Part shown: positions 23,732 to 31,499 of the stretch, piece by piece
Numbering within the stretch: the first letter of the stretch is position 1
Layout: each line of letters starts with the position of its first letter
Origin: Desulfurellaceae bacterium
GTDB taxonomy: Bacteria > Campylobacterota_A > Desulfurellia > Desulfurellales > Hippeaceae
Assembly (NCBI GenBank): GCA_015490005.1
Contig: WFYS01000108.1
Coordinates: forward strand, 1-38,820
Length of the DNA: 38,820 bases
Direction of reading: 5' to 3'
Notes under the pieces: model-generated
What the model saw: only the letters and a program-made list of their open reading frames with translations
What the model was told of the DNA's origin: nothing
Database searches by the model: none
Program-made: the position numbers and the translations under genes

Positions 23732-25433
23732 TTATGCCTTTATCCGGTTTTGAAAAGTCGAATATAAGTATTAAGTTTAACAGTATCATTATAACCATTA
23801 TAGCAGTTAGTAACCATCCTTGAACAGGATTCTTTACAATTGCACCGGGTGCTACAGCTGCTAAGTACCATATCATAGCTGCTGTAACTGTAACCCATAG
23901 GAATATTGCACCAGAGAAAATAGACCATGAAGGTTTCTTTTGAACCCTCATCACCCAAGAACTGACTGTAAATAATGCTATTGATGCAAGCATTTGGTTT
24001 GCAGCACCAAAAGCAGGCCAAATAAGTTTCCACTCACCACCCCAAGCTAATGCTATACCTATAGCAGCTGGAATAAAAGAAGCTACCCATTTGTTTGTAA
24101 GGAAGTTGTAAATACCTCTTGCTGAATCTTTTATTGGTTCCATTATTTCCGCGAATGTGTACCTTGCAAGTCTATTTGTTGTGTCAAGTGTTGTCATAGC
24201 AAATGAAGCGACCCACATAGCTGCCAAAAGAACCATGAATTTCTTCGGTATGCCAAGTACCATGTAGACAACAGCAGCATAGGATTTAGCAAAAAGACCT
24301 ACAGGACCACCAGATGATTTCATAATGTGTATATAGTTATTACCAAATGCCGTTGAGTTGCTCAAGATTGAGCTTTTTGCAGTTCCAAGTAAACCTGCAC
24401 CCGTTATACCTACAGACAAGACTACCAATGTAGATAAAAATCCTTCCGTAAGCATTCCACCGTAACCTATGAATAATCCTTCAATCTCTTCAGACAGCTG
24501 TTTTGAACTTGTTCCACTTCCAACCAAAGCATGGAACCCACTGAGAGAACCGCAAGCGATGATTAATGGAATTGTTGGCCAGAAAGGAGATGGTTTTCCG
24601 CCTATTATTGGTGCTGAGAACATTGTTGTTGCAGGTATTGACATAGGTTTGAATGCGAACAAAATAGCTACTCCTCCTATTACAAGTCCAAATACCAATA
24701 GCCAAGCATTCATATAATCTCTAGGCTGTAGGAGTATGTTAACTGGTAAAGCAGCTGCTATGATGATGTAAACTAAGAAGATTATCAACCATGTTTGATA
24801 GGACGCATGTATAGGGTAATAAATAGCTGCCCAGATTGATGCGGCAAGCATTATGATTGCAATTATACTTGACGCTCCAAAGTTCCATTTGAGCTTGTAC
24901 ATTATGTAACCTAAGATAACAGCAAAAAAGATTTGCAAGAAATATGCTGTTGGAACAGCTGCCTGTTTTACGAATATCATGCCTAGGACAGCGCCAAATG
25001 CGGCAACTACCAGAATGAGGACAAAAAAGATGAACCAAGCGAAGATATAAGATGTGCGTTTTTTAATAACCTTTCCTGCAACCCATTGAATTGAATGGCC
25101 ATCGTATCTCACGGAGCTCATCAATGATAGATAATCATGTACTGCACCAATGAATACATTTCCAAACCAAATCCATAATAGGGCAGGTAGCCATCCCCAA
25201 GCAAGTGCAATAACTGGCCCAATTATTGGTGCTGCTCCAGCTATGGATGCAAAGTGGTGGCCAAAAAGGACGTACTTGTTTGCAGGCACGTAGTCAACGC
25301 CATCATACAACCTTTTTGCTGGTGTTTCCTTGTCTGATTTACCAACAACAGAACGTTGAAGGTACTTGCCATACAGATGATAGAATACAAGGTAAACACC
25401 GAGGCCGATGATTATAAGAATGGTCGAACTCAT
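23709..25433 (-). CDS. cstA: Carbon starvation protein CstA family transporter
   Basis: A polytopic membrane protein of 574 residues with about 15 or more hydrophobic segments. CstA signatures include RLYDGVDYVPANKYVLFGHHFASIAGAAPIIGP-type sequence near residues 42-75, GNVFIGAVHDY, and SGTSSKQL. CstA proteins import peptides or pyruvate under carbon limitation. It is shorter than the E. coli protein (about 700). GGAGGT precedes the ATG, and the promoter lies at 25463-25490. It is the first gene of the operon with the small protein, ATPase and membrane-anchored gene. Confidence 0.93.
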   Translation of the reverse strand: MSSTILIIIGLGVYLVFYHLYGKYLQRSVVGKSDKETPAKRLYDGVDYVPANKYVLFGHHFASIAGAAPIIGPVIALAWGWLPALLWIWFGNVFIGAVHDYLSLMSSVRYDGHSIQWVAGKVIKKRTSYIFAWFIFFVLILVVAAFGAVLGMIFVKQAAVPTAYFLQIFFAVILGYIMYKLKWNFGASSIIAIIMLAASIWAAIYYPIHASYQTWLIIFLVYIIIAAALPVNILLQPRDYMNAWLLVFGLVIGGVAILFAFKPMSIPATTMFSAPIIGGKPSPFWPTIPLIIACGSLSGFHALVGSGTSSKQLSEEIEGLFIGYGGMLTEGFLSTLVVLSVGITGAGLLGTAKSSILSNSTAFGNNYIHIMKSSGGPVGLFAKSYAAVVYMVLGIPKKFMVLLAAMWVASFAMTTLDTTNRLARYTFAEIMEPIKDSARGIYNFLTNKWVASFIPAAIGIALAWGGEWKLIWPAFGAANQMLASIALFTVSSWVMRVQKKPSWSIFSGAIFLWVTVTAAMIWYLAAVAPGAIVKNPVQGWLLTAIMVIMILLNLILIFDFSKPDKGINVAKENA

Positions 25434-25462
25434 ACAACACCTCCATCAATTAAATTAACAAT

Positions 25463-25490
25463 ATTTTAAACATTATCATCAATGTGTCAA
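25463..25490 (-). promoter_or_regulatory. Promoter of the cstA operon
   Basis: On the minus strand: TTGACA (25490-25485), 16-base spacer, TAAAAT (25468-25463), giving a leader of about 23 bases with GGAGGT before the ATG. The remaining bases to 25610 are AT-rich, with no clear terminator for the upstream ridA gene. Confidence 0.7.
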
Positions 25491-25610
25491 ATATTTAGTA
25501 ATTTATTAATTATAAATTTTCTCATAATATATTTTCACGCCCTGCCTGTTCATTCTTCTGTTTTTGTGTTTTTTAATATAACTTGTATGTTTTTGTGTTT
25601 AGTTCGTTTA

Positions 25611-26021
25611 TTATCTTGTTGCGTATTCTAAATTCTCTGCATCTTCTTCTTGTTTGTAAGCTATAACGTCCAAAGCTACTTTTGCACCAGCTGGCATTCC
25701 TGCTTGCACTACTAAGGATCTTGCGGGTTTGTGCCTAAAGTATTTTGCGTAGATGTTATTTATTGTTTGAAAGTCATTTAAATCTGTTATGTAGAGAGTT
25801 GCCCTTGCAACGTCATTTAAGCTAAATTTTCCCTCTTTTAGTATAGCATCTATGTTTTTTATAACTCTCTCTGTTTGCTCGGCTACGTTTTCGCTAACAA
25901 TTTTGCCTGTACTTGGATCTATGCCAAGTTGCATGGAAACAAAGCAAAAGTTATCAATAACTATACCTTGACTGTAAGGTCCTAAAGCTTTGGGTGCATT
26001 GGTTGCTTTAATGTTTTTCAT
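25611..26021 (-). CDS. ridA: RidA/YjgF family protein lacking the usual catalytic Glu
   Basis: Rid-family protein of 136 residues, normally a trimeric deaminase that hydrolyses reactive enamine/imine intermediates. The start at 26021 follows GGGGG at good spacing; the GTG-type start at 26048 would overlap the upstream gene. GPYSQG is at 14-19 and the substrate-binding Arg101 is in KPARS. In E. coli-type RidA the residue 15 after that Arg is the catalytic Glu120; here it is Ala116 (KVALDVIA). Activity is therefore uncertain and it may be a Rid variant. It is ten bases downstream of a membrane-anchored unknown gene. Confidence 0.85.
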   Translation of the reverse strand: MKNIKATNAPKALGPYSQGIVIDNFCFVSMQLGIDPSTGKIVSENVAEQTERVIKNIDAILKEGKFSLNDVARATLYITDLNDFQTINNIYAKYFRHKPARSLVVQAGMPAGAKVALDVIAYKQEEDAENLEYATR

Positions 26022-26031
26022 TGTTTCCCCC

Positions 26032-27069
26032 TTAATTACTAACTTCAATTTTTAAAATGTTGTAAATAGGTGTGGTTTGCATCCTTTGAAAAATGTCTCC
26101 TATAGTTAAATTGTTGTTGTTCATTATTTCTATTGTTATATCCTTATTTTTTTCCTTTGCCAAGTTTATAATAGGCTTTGAGTAGCTCTTGAATGGAGTG
26201 CTTCTTAAGTAAAAGTCAAACTGTTTTATTAGATTTTCTTTTGTGGTATTGTCTTCTTTTGCTATAAAATTTTCGACTCTATCAATCAAACCCTTATTTG
26301 TAATTTTAAGCGTAAACTGCTTTGGTTTAATTTGATATAGTTTTGATAAATAGTTCAATACTACCATTGGGTTTGGATTTTTATTATCTATCCCTTTTGA
26401 GGCTTTCTGTAGGCCTTCGAAGTCTATGTTACCTAACTTTAAAGAATATGTGGCTTCGAAGTTATTCTTCCAGTCTATCTTGTATTGATTTATTGAGAAC
26501 GTTCTGCTTGTCTTATCTATTTTTGTGGCTATATATAAGTCTATTGGGTTATTTAAGTTAAGTACACTTGTTAAAATCTCATTTATTTTTTTGTTTTTCT
26601 CAATATTGAATACGCTCTTATTTATCATAATGTCTTTTGCTTTAAAAATAGAGTCGGTTATGCCATTTTTTTTACTAAAATATAAATTGCCTGCTTTAAC
26701 CGTTAATATAGGTTTATTGATTAATTTCTTTGGCGAGTCAATGTTGAGATTTATTAAGGTAGCCTTTTTAAATTTAGCGTTTATAAGTTTATCAGGTTGT
26801 CCTGTGATTGTGAGAGTTTTAATGTTTATTTTTCCAATCAACTTTCCATGTTTGTTTAAAGTCCAATTTATATCACGTAGTTCTATGCTTTTTGTAAAGA
26901 TATTTGTTTTTAGAGAACCATACGAAACGTTTTTGTCCAAGTGTGCTTTTTTTAATATTTTTTCTACTTTTGCTTTGGCTTTTTTTTGGGCATACCAATT
27001 AACAGCAAAATAACCAGAAATCCCAACAATCAACAATACTAAGATTAAAATTCCTATAACTTTCTTCAT
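26032..27069 (-). CDS. Membrane-anchored extracytoplasmic protein, AsmA-like in character
   Basis: A 345-residue protein with an N-terminal transmembrane segment (about residues 4-25) followed by a Lys-rich region and a beta-rich periplasmic part with recurring amphipathic strands such as GKINIKTLTITG and LTVKAGNLYFS. The pattern is that of AsmA-like or DUF945-like lipid/outer membrane-associated proteins, but I cannot assign a family firmly. GGGGG precedes the ATG. It is 41 bases after the antiporter gene and 10 before ridA, so one transcript is likely. Confidence 0.6.
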   Translation of the reverse strand: MKKVIGILILVLLIVGISGYFAVNWYAQKKAKAKVEKILKKAHLDKNVSYGSLKTNIFTKSIELRDINWTLNKHGKLIGKINIKTLTITGQPDKLINAKFKKATLINLNIDSPKKLINKPILTVKAGNLYFSKKNGITDSIFKAKDIMINKSVFNIEKNKKINEILTSVLNLNNPIDLYIATKIDKTSRTFSINQYKIDWKNNFEATYSLKLGNIDFEGLQKASKGIDNKNPNPMVVLNYLSKLYQIKPKQFTLKITNKGLIDRVENFIAKEDNTTKENLIKQFDFYLRSTPFKSYSKPIINLAKEKNKDITIEIMNNNNLTIGDIFQRMQTTPIYNILKIEVSN

Positions 27070-27110
27070 TTTAACCCCCGACTTTTTGCTATTTTAGTTT
27101 ATATAATGCC

Positions 27111-28307
27111 TTATATCAAGTTTTTTCTCTCTTTTGGTTTTTTTGTAACATTAAATAAGATGGGCGCTAAGATGCAGGTTGTAGCAGACAGTATAATTAT
27201 TGCCGAATTGACATTCTTGTCTACTATTCCCAGTTTTAGGCCTATTATACCTGCTGCTATTATTAAACTTAATCTGCCACTCAAGAGTATTCCGCCAGAT
27301 AGTGTGTCTTTAAAAGAAAATCTAAGTCCTAATGGTAAACTTGCTAAAATTTTTATTAACACGCCACCTATTATTGTAATGACTATAAATTTTACCGATG
27401 ATATATCTGCTGGCATAACTGAGATAGCTCCTTGGTATATAAAGAAAATTGGTATAAAAAATCCATATCCTATGGCGTCTAGTTTCATTCTAAGAATTTT
27501 ACTTTCTTTCACGTTAACGCTTGATATTATGAGACCTGCTATGAAACTTGCTAGAATTACCTCTATACCTAACTTCTCTGCTAAAAACATAAAAAAAAGT
27601 AGAATTGCAAAAGCTCCTCTTATGCCTATTTGAATATGTGGTTTGTGCTTTAGTTGTTTTAATGGTTCTATAATTTTAGATTTAGCAGGTATTTTCTTGA
27701 TGAATTTACTTATTGCTATTGCTATAGAAAAGACCAAAAATACTAATAGTATGTCAGATGTTAATCTATTTTTTTCTTTGTATATGGAAAAGAATGTTAT
27801 TGCTACCAATGTCAAGAAATCAGCTATAAATGCGCTATACAACAAAGTCTGTTTGTAAATAAATTTTAGGTCGTCTCTGGATTTTAGAGTGGGAAAAACA
27901 ATAGCTACAGATGTTGTGGAAAATATCAGTGTTAAATATATCACACTTTTTGAACAGTTAAATGTTTTTACAAGAAAAAAAGAAAATGTCCAGGATAGGA
28001 GTAATGTTAGAAAAAATATAAATATGGATATAAATAGGGGGGACCTAAAGAAACCTTTGCTTATATGTTTTTTTATATCTATTTCGCTTTCTAGCCCACC
28101 TAAGAACATAAGAAAAGCAAGGCCAAATAAGGATAAAAACGATAAAATATCAGAATTTACATCAACTATATTCAATCCGCTCTTCCCTATGGCAAAACCA
28201 GTAAGAATTTCAAAGGCAACAGACGGTATCATCTCTTTAAATAGTTTTATCGATACTATAGGTATTAAAAAGCTTAATATAACAATTAGGGCGATTGAGT
28301 CTATCAT
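27111..28307 (-). CDS. CPA2-type cation/proton antiporter
   Basis: Integral membrane protein of 398 residues with about twelve hydrophobic segments, matching the Na+/H+ exchanger (KefB/NapA) fold, for example GLAFLMFLGGLESEID and the conserved FSTTSVAIVFPTL segment. There is no C-terminal TrkA-N nucleotide-binding domain, so it is a membrane-only antiporter for Na+ or K+. The ATG overlaps the Nudix stop by one base (TAATG), so it is translated by termination-reinitiation. It likely belongs to the nudix, antiporter, membrane-anchored unknown, ridA transcript. Ion specificity not determined. Confidence 0.85.
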   Translation of the reverse strand: MIDSIALIVILSFLIPIVSIKLFKEMIPSVAFEILTGFAIGKSGLNIVDVNSDILSFLSLFGLAFLMFLGGLESEIDIKKHISKGFFRSPLFISIFIFFLTLLLSWTFSFFLVKTFNCSKSVIYLTLIFSTTSVAIVFPTLKSRDDLKFIYKQTLLYSAFIADFLTLVAITFFSIYKEKNRLTSDILLVFLVFSIAIAISKFIKKIPAKSKIIEPLKQLKHKPHIQIGIRGAFAILLFFMFLAEKLGIEVILASFIAGLIISSVNVKESKILRMKLDAIGYGFFIPIFFIYQGAISVMPADISSVKFIVITIIGGVLIKILASLPLGLRFSFKDTLSGGILLSGRLSLIIAAGIIGLKLGIVDKNVNSAIIILSATTCILAPILFNVTKKPKERKNLI

Positions 28308-28870
28308 TATTTAAATAAAGGAATGAAGTTATTTAGTATTCTTGCTGTAGCGCCCCAGATTATTTCTTCTTCGAACTTTATAATTAAGGTTTCTATTTTT
28401 TTGCCATTGAACATATAAGATTTACGTGGAAACGGATATGATTTTATCAAGTACTCTAAAGGTACAAATATCAACTTTTCTACTTCTGACTTATTTATTT
28501 TGTAAGGGGGATATTTTTTAACTATAGCTGCAAAAGGGTATATGACAAAGTTTGTCTTCAGTGTAATTGTAGGTTTGATCTTACCTAAGATTTCAAGTTC
28601 ATTCTTGCATACGTTTATCTCTTCGCACGTTTCTCTTATTGCCGTTTCTAATAAGCTTGCGTCTTCTTTGTCCCTTGAGCCTCCTGGAAAAGCTATCTGC
28701 CCTGCGTGTTTGGAGTTATCCTTAACCTTTTTCTCAAATATTAAGTGCCAAGTCTTGTTTAATTCAAGAAAAGGAACGATTACAGCCGATTCTTTTGCAT
28801 CTTCTGGAGGCTCGAAGTCTGACAGTTTTATTGTTCTAAAGACATTTCTGAGTATTTCTTCTGCTATCAT
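28307..28870 (-). CDS. CoA-pyrophosphatase type Nudix hydrolase
   Basis: Nudix protein of 187 residues. HAGQIAFPGGSRDKEDASLL with AIRETCEEI is the extended NudL/YeaB signature of enzymes that hydrolyse CoA and acyl-CoA pyrophosphates. The ATG at 28870 is preceded by TATAAT eight to thirteen bases upstream and no Shine-Dalgarno, so the transcript is probably leaderless; a TTG at 28885 is the only upstream alternative. Its stop overlaps the antiporter start by one base. Confidence 0.85.
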   Translation of the reverse strand: MIAEEILRNVFRTIKLSDFEPPEDAKESAVIVPFLELNKTWHLIFEKKVKDNSKHAGQIAFPGGSRDKEDASLLETAIRETCEEINVCKNELEILGKIKPTITLKTNFVIYPFAAIVKKYPPYKINKSEVEKLIFVPLEYLIKSYPFPRKSYMFNGKKIETLIIKFEEEIIWGATARILNNFIPLFK

Positions 28871-28939
28871 GTAAAAATTATACAAAAAAAATTAATCTTT
28901 TGGTAGATATTTGTCTGACTTTTTGTGTAGAATAGAAAT

Positions 28940-29557
28940 ATGAAAGTGTTTTTGGTGGATTTGGACAATACGCTTTATCCAAAAGATCTTGGCGTTTTTG
29001 ATCTTGTTGATAAGCGGATAAGCGAATATATGATAAAATTTTTAGGCATGAAGCGTGATGAAGTGCCAAGAAAACGTATTGAGTATTGGCATACCTACGG
29101 TACGACTATGGCCGGCTTGATGAAACATTACAATATAAACCCTTATCATTTTCTAGAGTATACACATGATGTTGACCTTAGTGGCAAGATAAAGCCTAAT
29201 CCAAAATTAAGGGATAAACTAAAAAGCATTAATGCTGTTAAAGTTGTTTTTACAAATGCACCATTAAAACACGCTCAAAGGGTTTTAGAAATGCTCAATG
29301 TCATAGATTTATTTGTAGATATCTTTGATATAATATCTGCAGATTTTATAGGAAAGCCTCATAGGTATCCATATCAGAAAATCGTTAAATTGACTAAAGC
29401 AGAAGGGTATTTGATGGCAGATGATATGGATAGCAATCTGAAAACCGCAAAAGAATTGGGGATGTTTACTATACATGTTGGGAATTTGGATGGTGTCGGG
29501 CACTTGAATGTAGAGACATTTGAAAATATACCGAATGATGTGGTTAATCGTTTATAG
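28940..29557 (+). CDS. HAD-superfamily pyrimidine 5'-nucleotidase-like phosphatase
   Basis: A 205-residue HAD hydrolase. Motif I is DLDNTLYP (residues 7-14, Asp nucleophile and Asp acid), motif II is VFTNA, and motifs III/IV include the Lys near GKPHRYPY and the DDMDSN acidic pair. The pattern resembles the SDT1/pyrimidine 5'-nucleotidase group (DNTLYP plus TNA). The ATG has no Shine-Dalgarno and lies seven bases after TAGAAT, so the mRNA is probably leaderless. Its 3' end overlaps the convergent speB gene by 14 bases. Confidence 0.85.
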   Translation: MKVFLVDLDNTLYPKDLGVFDLVDKRISEYMIKFLGMKRDEVPRKRIEYWHTYGTTMAGLMKHYNINPYHFLEYTHDVDLSGKIKPNPKLRDKLKSINAVKVVFTNAPLKHAQRVLEMLNVIDLFVDIFDIISADFIGKPHRYPYQKIVKLTKAEGYLMADDMDSNLKTAKELGMFTIHVGNLDGVGHLNVETFENIPNDVVNRL

Positions 29558-30377
29558 AAAGTAACAGTTCCCTAATGACGGAAGCTGCTGTTATGCTCGA
29601 AACACCTGATTGGTCATAATGCGGTGAAAGTTCAACAACATCTGCACCTATTACATGGAAATTTTTCAATAATAAAATGAACGTAAGCAACTCTTTAAAT
29701 GTTACACCGCCGGGCTCGGGTGTGCCTGTTCCAGGAAAATAGGCAGGGTCAAGTATATCTAAATCTATGGAAACATATATTGGCTTATCTTTGATTTTAT
29801 TCAGATATTCCTCTGATTTTGATAGATTTAACATACACGTATTATCTTTTCTTTTCGGTAATAATCTATCCTCTCTGACCATGCTTCTAATGCCCAGCTG
29901 GTATAAATTTTCAAACCCTACAAGTTCTGCTATGCGCCTCATTACCGTTGCATGTGAAAACTTTTCTCCTCTAAATGAATTTGCTAAATCACTATGAGCA
30001 TCTAAATGAATTACAACTAAGTCTTTATACTTTTTCTTGTAAGCTTTCACTATAGGATAACTTATTAGGTGTTCTCCGCCTATACAAATCGTTTTTTTTC
30101 TCTTCAGAATCAGTTTAAGAATAAAAGATTCGATGATTTTTAGGTTTAATTGAACATCTGAATAAGATAGTGGAATGTCACCTATGTCAAAGAATTTTAT
30201 CTCTCTTAAGTCTTTATCTTGGTATGGGCTATATGATTCTAAACCATAAGAAGATTCCCTAATCGAGGCAGGTGCAAAGCGCGAGCCAGGCCTGAAAGTG
30301 GATGTGCCATCGTAAGGCACACCCACTAAGACAGTTTTTGCTTTTTTAATCGATGCCAAGGAGCATAGAAATTCCAT
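29544..30377 (-). CDS. speB: Agmatinase
   Basis: Ureohydrolase of 277 residues that converts agmatine to putrescine and urea. All binuclear Mn ligands are present: His103, Asp126, His128, Asp130, Asp205 and Asp207 (GGEH, DAHSD, SIDLDILDP). It starts immediately after the pdaD stop with GGTGGG as the ribosome site. Operon context (speD-pdaD-speB) favours agmatine over arginine or guanidino acids. Aminopropylagmatine ureohydrolase, the thermophile alternative, remains possible since no spermidine synthase is in the window. Confidence 0.92.
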   Translation of the reverse strand: MEFLCSLASIKKAKTVLVGVPYDGTSTFRPGSRFAPASIRESSYGLESYSPYQDKDLREIKFFDIGDIPLSYSDVQLNLKIIESFILKLILKRKKTICIGGEHLISYPIVKAYKKKYKDLVVIHLDAHSDLANSFRGEKFSHATVMRRIAELVGFENLYQLGIRSMVREDRLLPKRKDNTCMLNLSKSEEYLNKIKDKPIYVSIDLDILDPAYFPGTGTPEPGGVTFKELLTFILLLKNFHVIGADVVELSPHYDQSGVSSITAASVIRELLLSIND

Positions 30378-30851
30378 TTATTCCCACCAGAGAACTACGC
30401 ATGCGAATACGGCTCCATGCTCTTCAACAATGTGATCAACGGCTATGCTCTCTATGCGTTCAATCTCATATCCTCTGTATTTCATTCCCCATTCCGCCAT
30501 TTCCCTGACATGTTTTTCAGCTTCTTCTTTTGTGATGTTATAGTCTTCAAATTCCATTATAAGTCCATTTTTTGTTTTATCTTTTGGGATTCCAATTGCA
30601 ACAGCTGCTGCTATTCTTTGTCCTTTTTTGCTGGATGTCAAAGCAGCGTATGCTACAGGTACTAAGTCTCCCGGTGGTAGTTCAATTGATTCTTTCTTTT
30701 TACAATTAGGTGGTAAAATAGAACTCATTTTGACTAAGTTTGTATTGCCAACGCCGCTTTCTAATAGAGCTACATCGAAGGCATTCAATTCACTAAAACC
30801 TTCTGCTGAGGCCGCTTTTATTGCGTAGATGTTTGGGGCCCTATTGAACAT
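30378..30851 (-). CDS. pdaD: Pyruvoyl-dependent arginine decarboxylase
   Basis: PvlArgDC of 157 residues: arginine to agmatine plus CO2. The precursor self-cleaves between Ser43 and Ser44 in KMSSILPP, producing the pyruvoyl group on the alpha chain. PGDLVPVAYAALTS and GLIMEFEDYN are family signatures. It ends directly against the speB ATG, and AGGAGG lies upstream of its own start. This is the archaeal-type enzyme, also found in some bacteria. It is the middle gene of the polyamine operon. Confidence 0.94.
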   Translation of the reverse strand: MFNRAPNIYAIKAASAEGFSELNAFDVALLESGVGNTNLVKMSSILPPNCKKKESIELPPGDLVPVAYAALTSSKKGQRIAAAVAIGIPKDKTKNGLIMEFEDYNITKEEAEKHVREMAEWGMKYRGYEIERIESIAVDHIVEEHGAVFACVVLWWE

Positions 30852-30878
30852 TAATATTTTCCTCCTAAAGGTTATAAA

Positions 30879-31304
30879 TTAAATAAAAGCAGCGTGATTG
30901 TTTTCTTGTTTTTGCTGTTGATGTATTAAAAACGGTTTAAACTCAAGGTTTTCTATGCCTAAGACGCCACGTAGGACTTCCTTTTCTTCGGTACGCTTAG
31001 GCTTTAAAATATTTTTTAAATATTCGTTTGCTTTCCATGGATTTGAGGAATCGCCACATGTAAAAAAGTCAACAGCCGCAAATCCATATTCAGGCCAAGT
31101 GTGTATGGCCAAATGAGATTCAGAAACTATTACAACACCGCTAACACCAAACGGTTCAAAAGTGCGGAAGGAAGAAGAAATTACAGTAGCGTTTGCCACC
31201 TTAGCAGCTTCGATCAAGTGCTTCTCAAGTAATTTGGGGTTGTTGAGAAGCTTTCTGTCACAATCAAAGTACTCAGCCAAAACGTGTCTTCCGAGTGCCT
31301 TCAC
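30879..31304 (-). CDS. speD: S-adenosylmethionine decarboxylase proenzyme
   Basis: Bacterial/archaeal class 1B AdoMetDC of 141 residues that supplies decarboxylated SAM, the aminopropyl donor for spermidine. The self-cleavage pair Glu62-Ser63, His68 and Cys83 (SESHLAIHTWPE, FFTCGD) match the T. maritima positions. The GTG at 31304 has GGAGGG seven bases upstream and yields the standard MKALGRH start. An out-of-frame ATG four bases upstream opens an 11-codon frame. The C-terminal 30 residues are longer than usual, with a Gln-rich end. First gene of speD-pdaD-speB. Confidence 0.94.
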   Translation of the reverse strand: MKALGRHVLAEYFDCDRKLLNNPKLLEKHLIEAAKVANATVISSSFRTFEPFGVSGVVIVSESHLAIHTWPEYGFAAVDFFTCGDSSNPWKANEYLKNILKPKRTEEKEVLRGVLGIENLEFKPFLIHQQQKQENNHAAFI

Positions 31305-31341
31305 TCATGTGCCCTCCTTTTTTCTCTTTCATTAATTTTCT

Positions 31342-31361
31342 CATGCCTAAACAAAGGCATG
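31342..31361. other. Hairpin in the speD leader
   Basis: CATGCCT (31342-31348) and AGGCATG (31355-31361) form a seven-pair stem with a six-base loop. It lies between the speD promoter and its start codon, so the transcript would carry it. There is no T-run, so it is not an intrinsic terminator by itself. Confidence 0.55.
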
Positions 31362-31374
31362 GCAACAGTTGTGT

Positions 31375-31403
31375 TTTATATCACTAATGTTTGAAAAAGT
31401 CAA
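31375..31403 (-). promoter_or_regulatory. Promoter of speD-pdaD-speB
   Basis: On the minus strand: TTGACT (31403-31398), 17-base spacer, TATAAA (31380-31375). The leader is about 64 bases and includes the hairpin at 31342-31361. Confidence 0.7.
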
Positions 31404-31424
31404 AAAATTACTGTTTATAGCTAT

Positions 31425-31453
31425 TTGACAAACATTCAATTTTTGCCTATTAT
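31425..31453 (+). promoter_or_regulatory. Promoter of the OYE-type flavoprotein gene
   Basis: TTGACA (31425-31430), 17-base spacer, TATTAT (31448-31453), divergent from the speD promoter. AGGAGGT at 31486-31492 precedes the ATG at 31500. Confidence 0.75.
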
Positions 31454-31499
31454 CATTGTTTGAGAACATATGAAAAAATAAATTTAGGAGGTTATAGGG

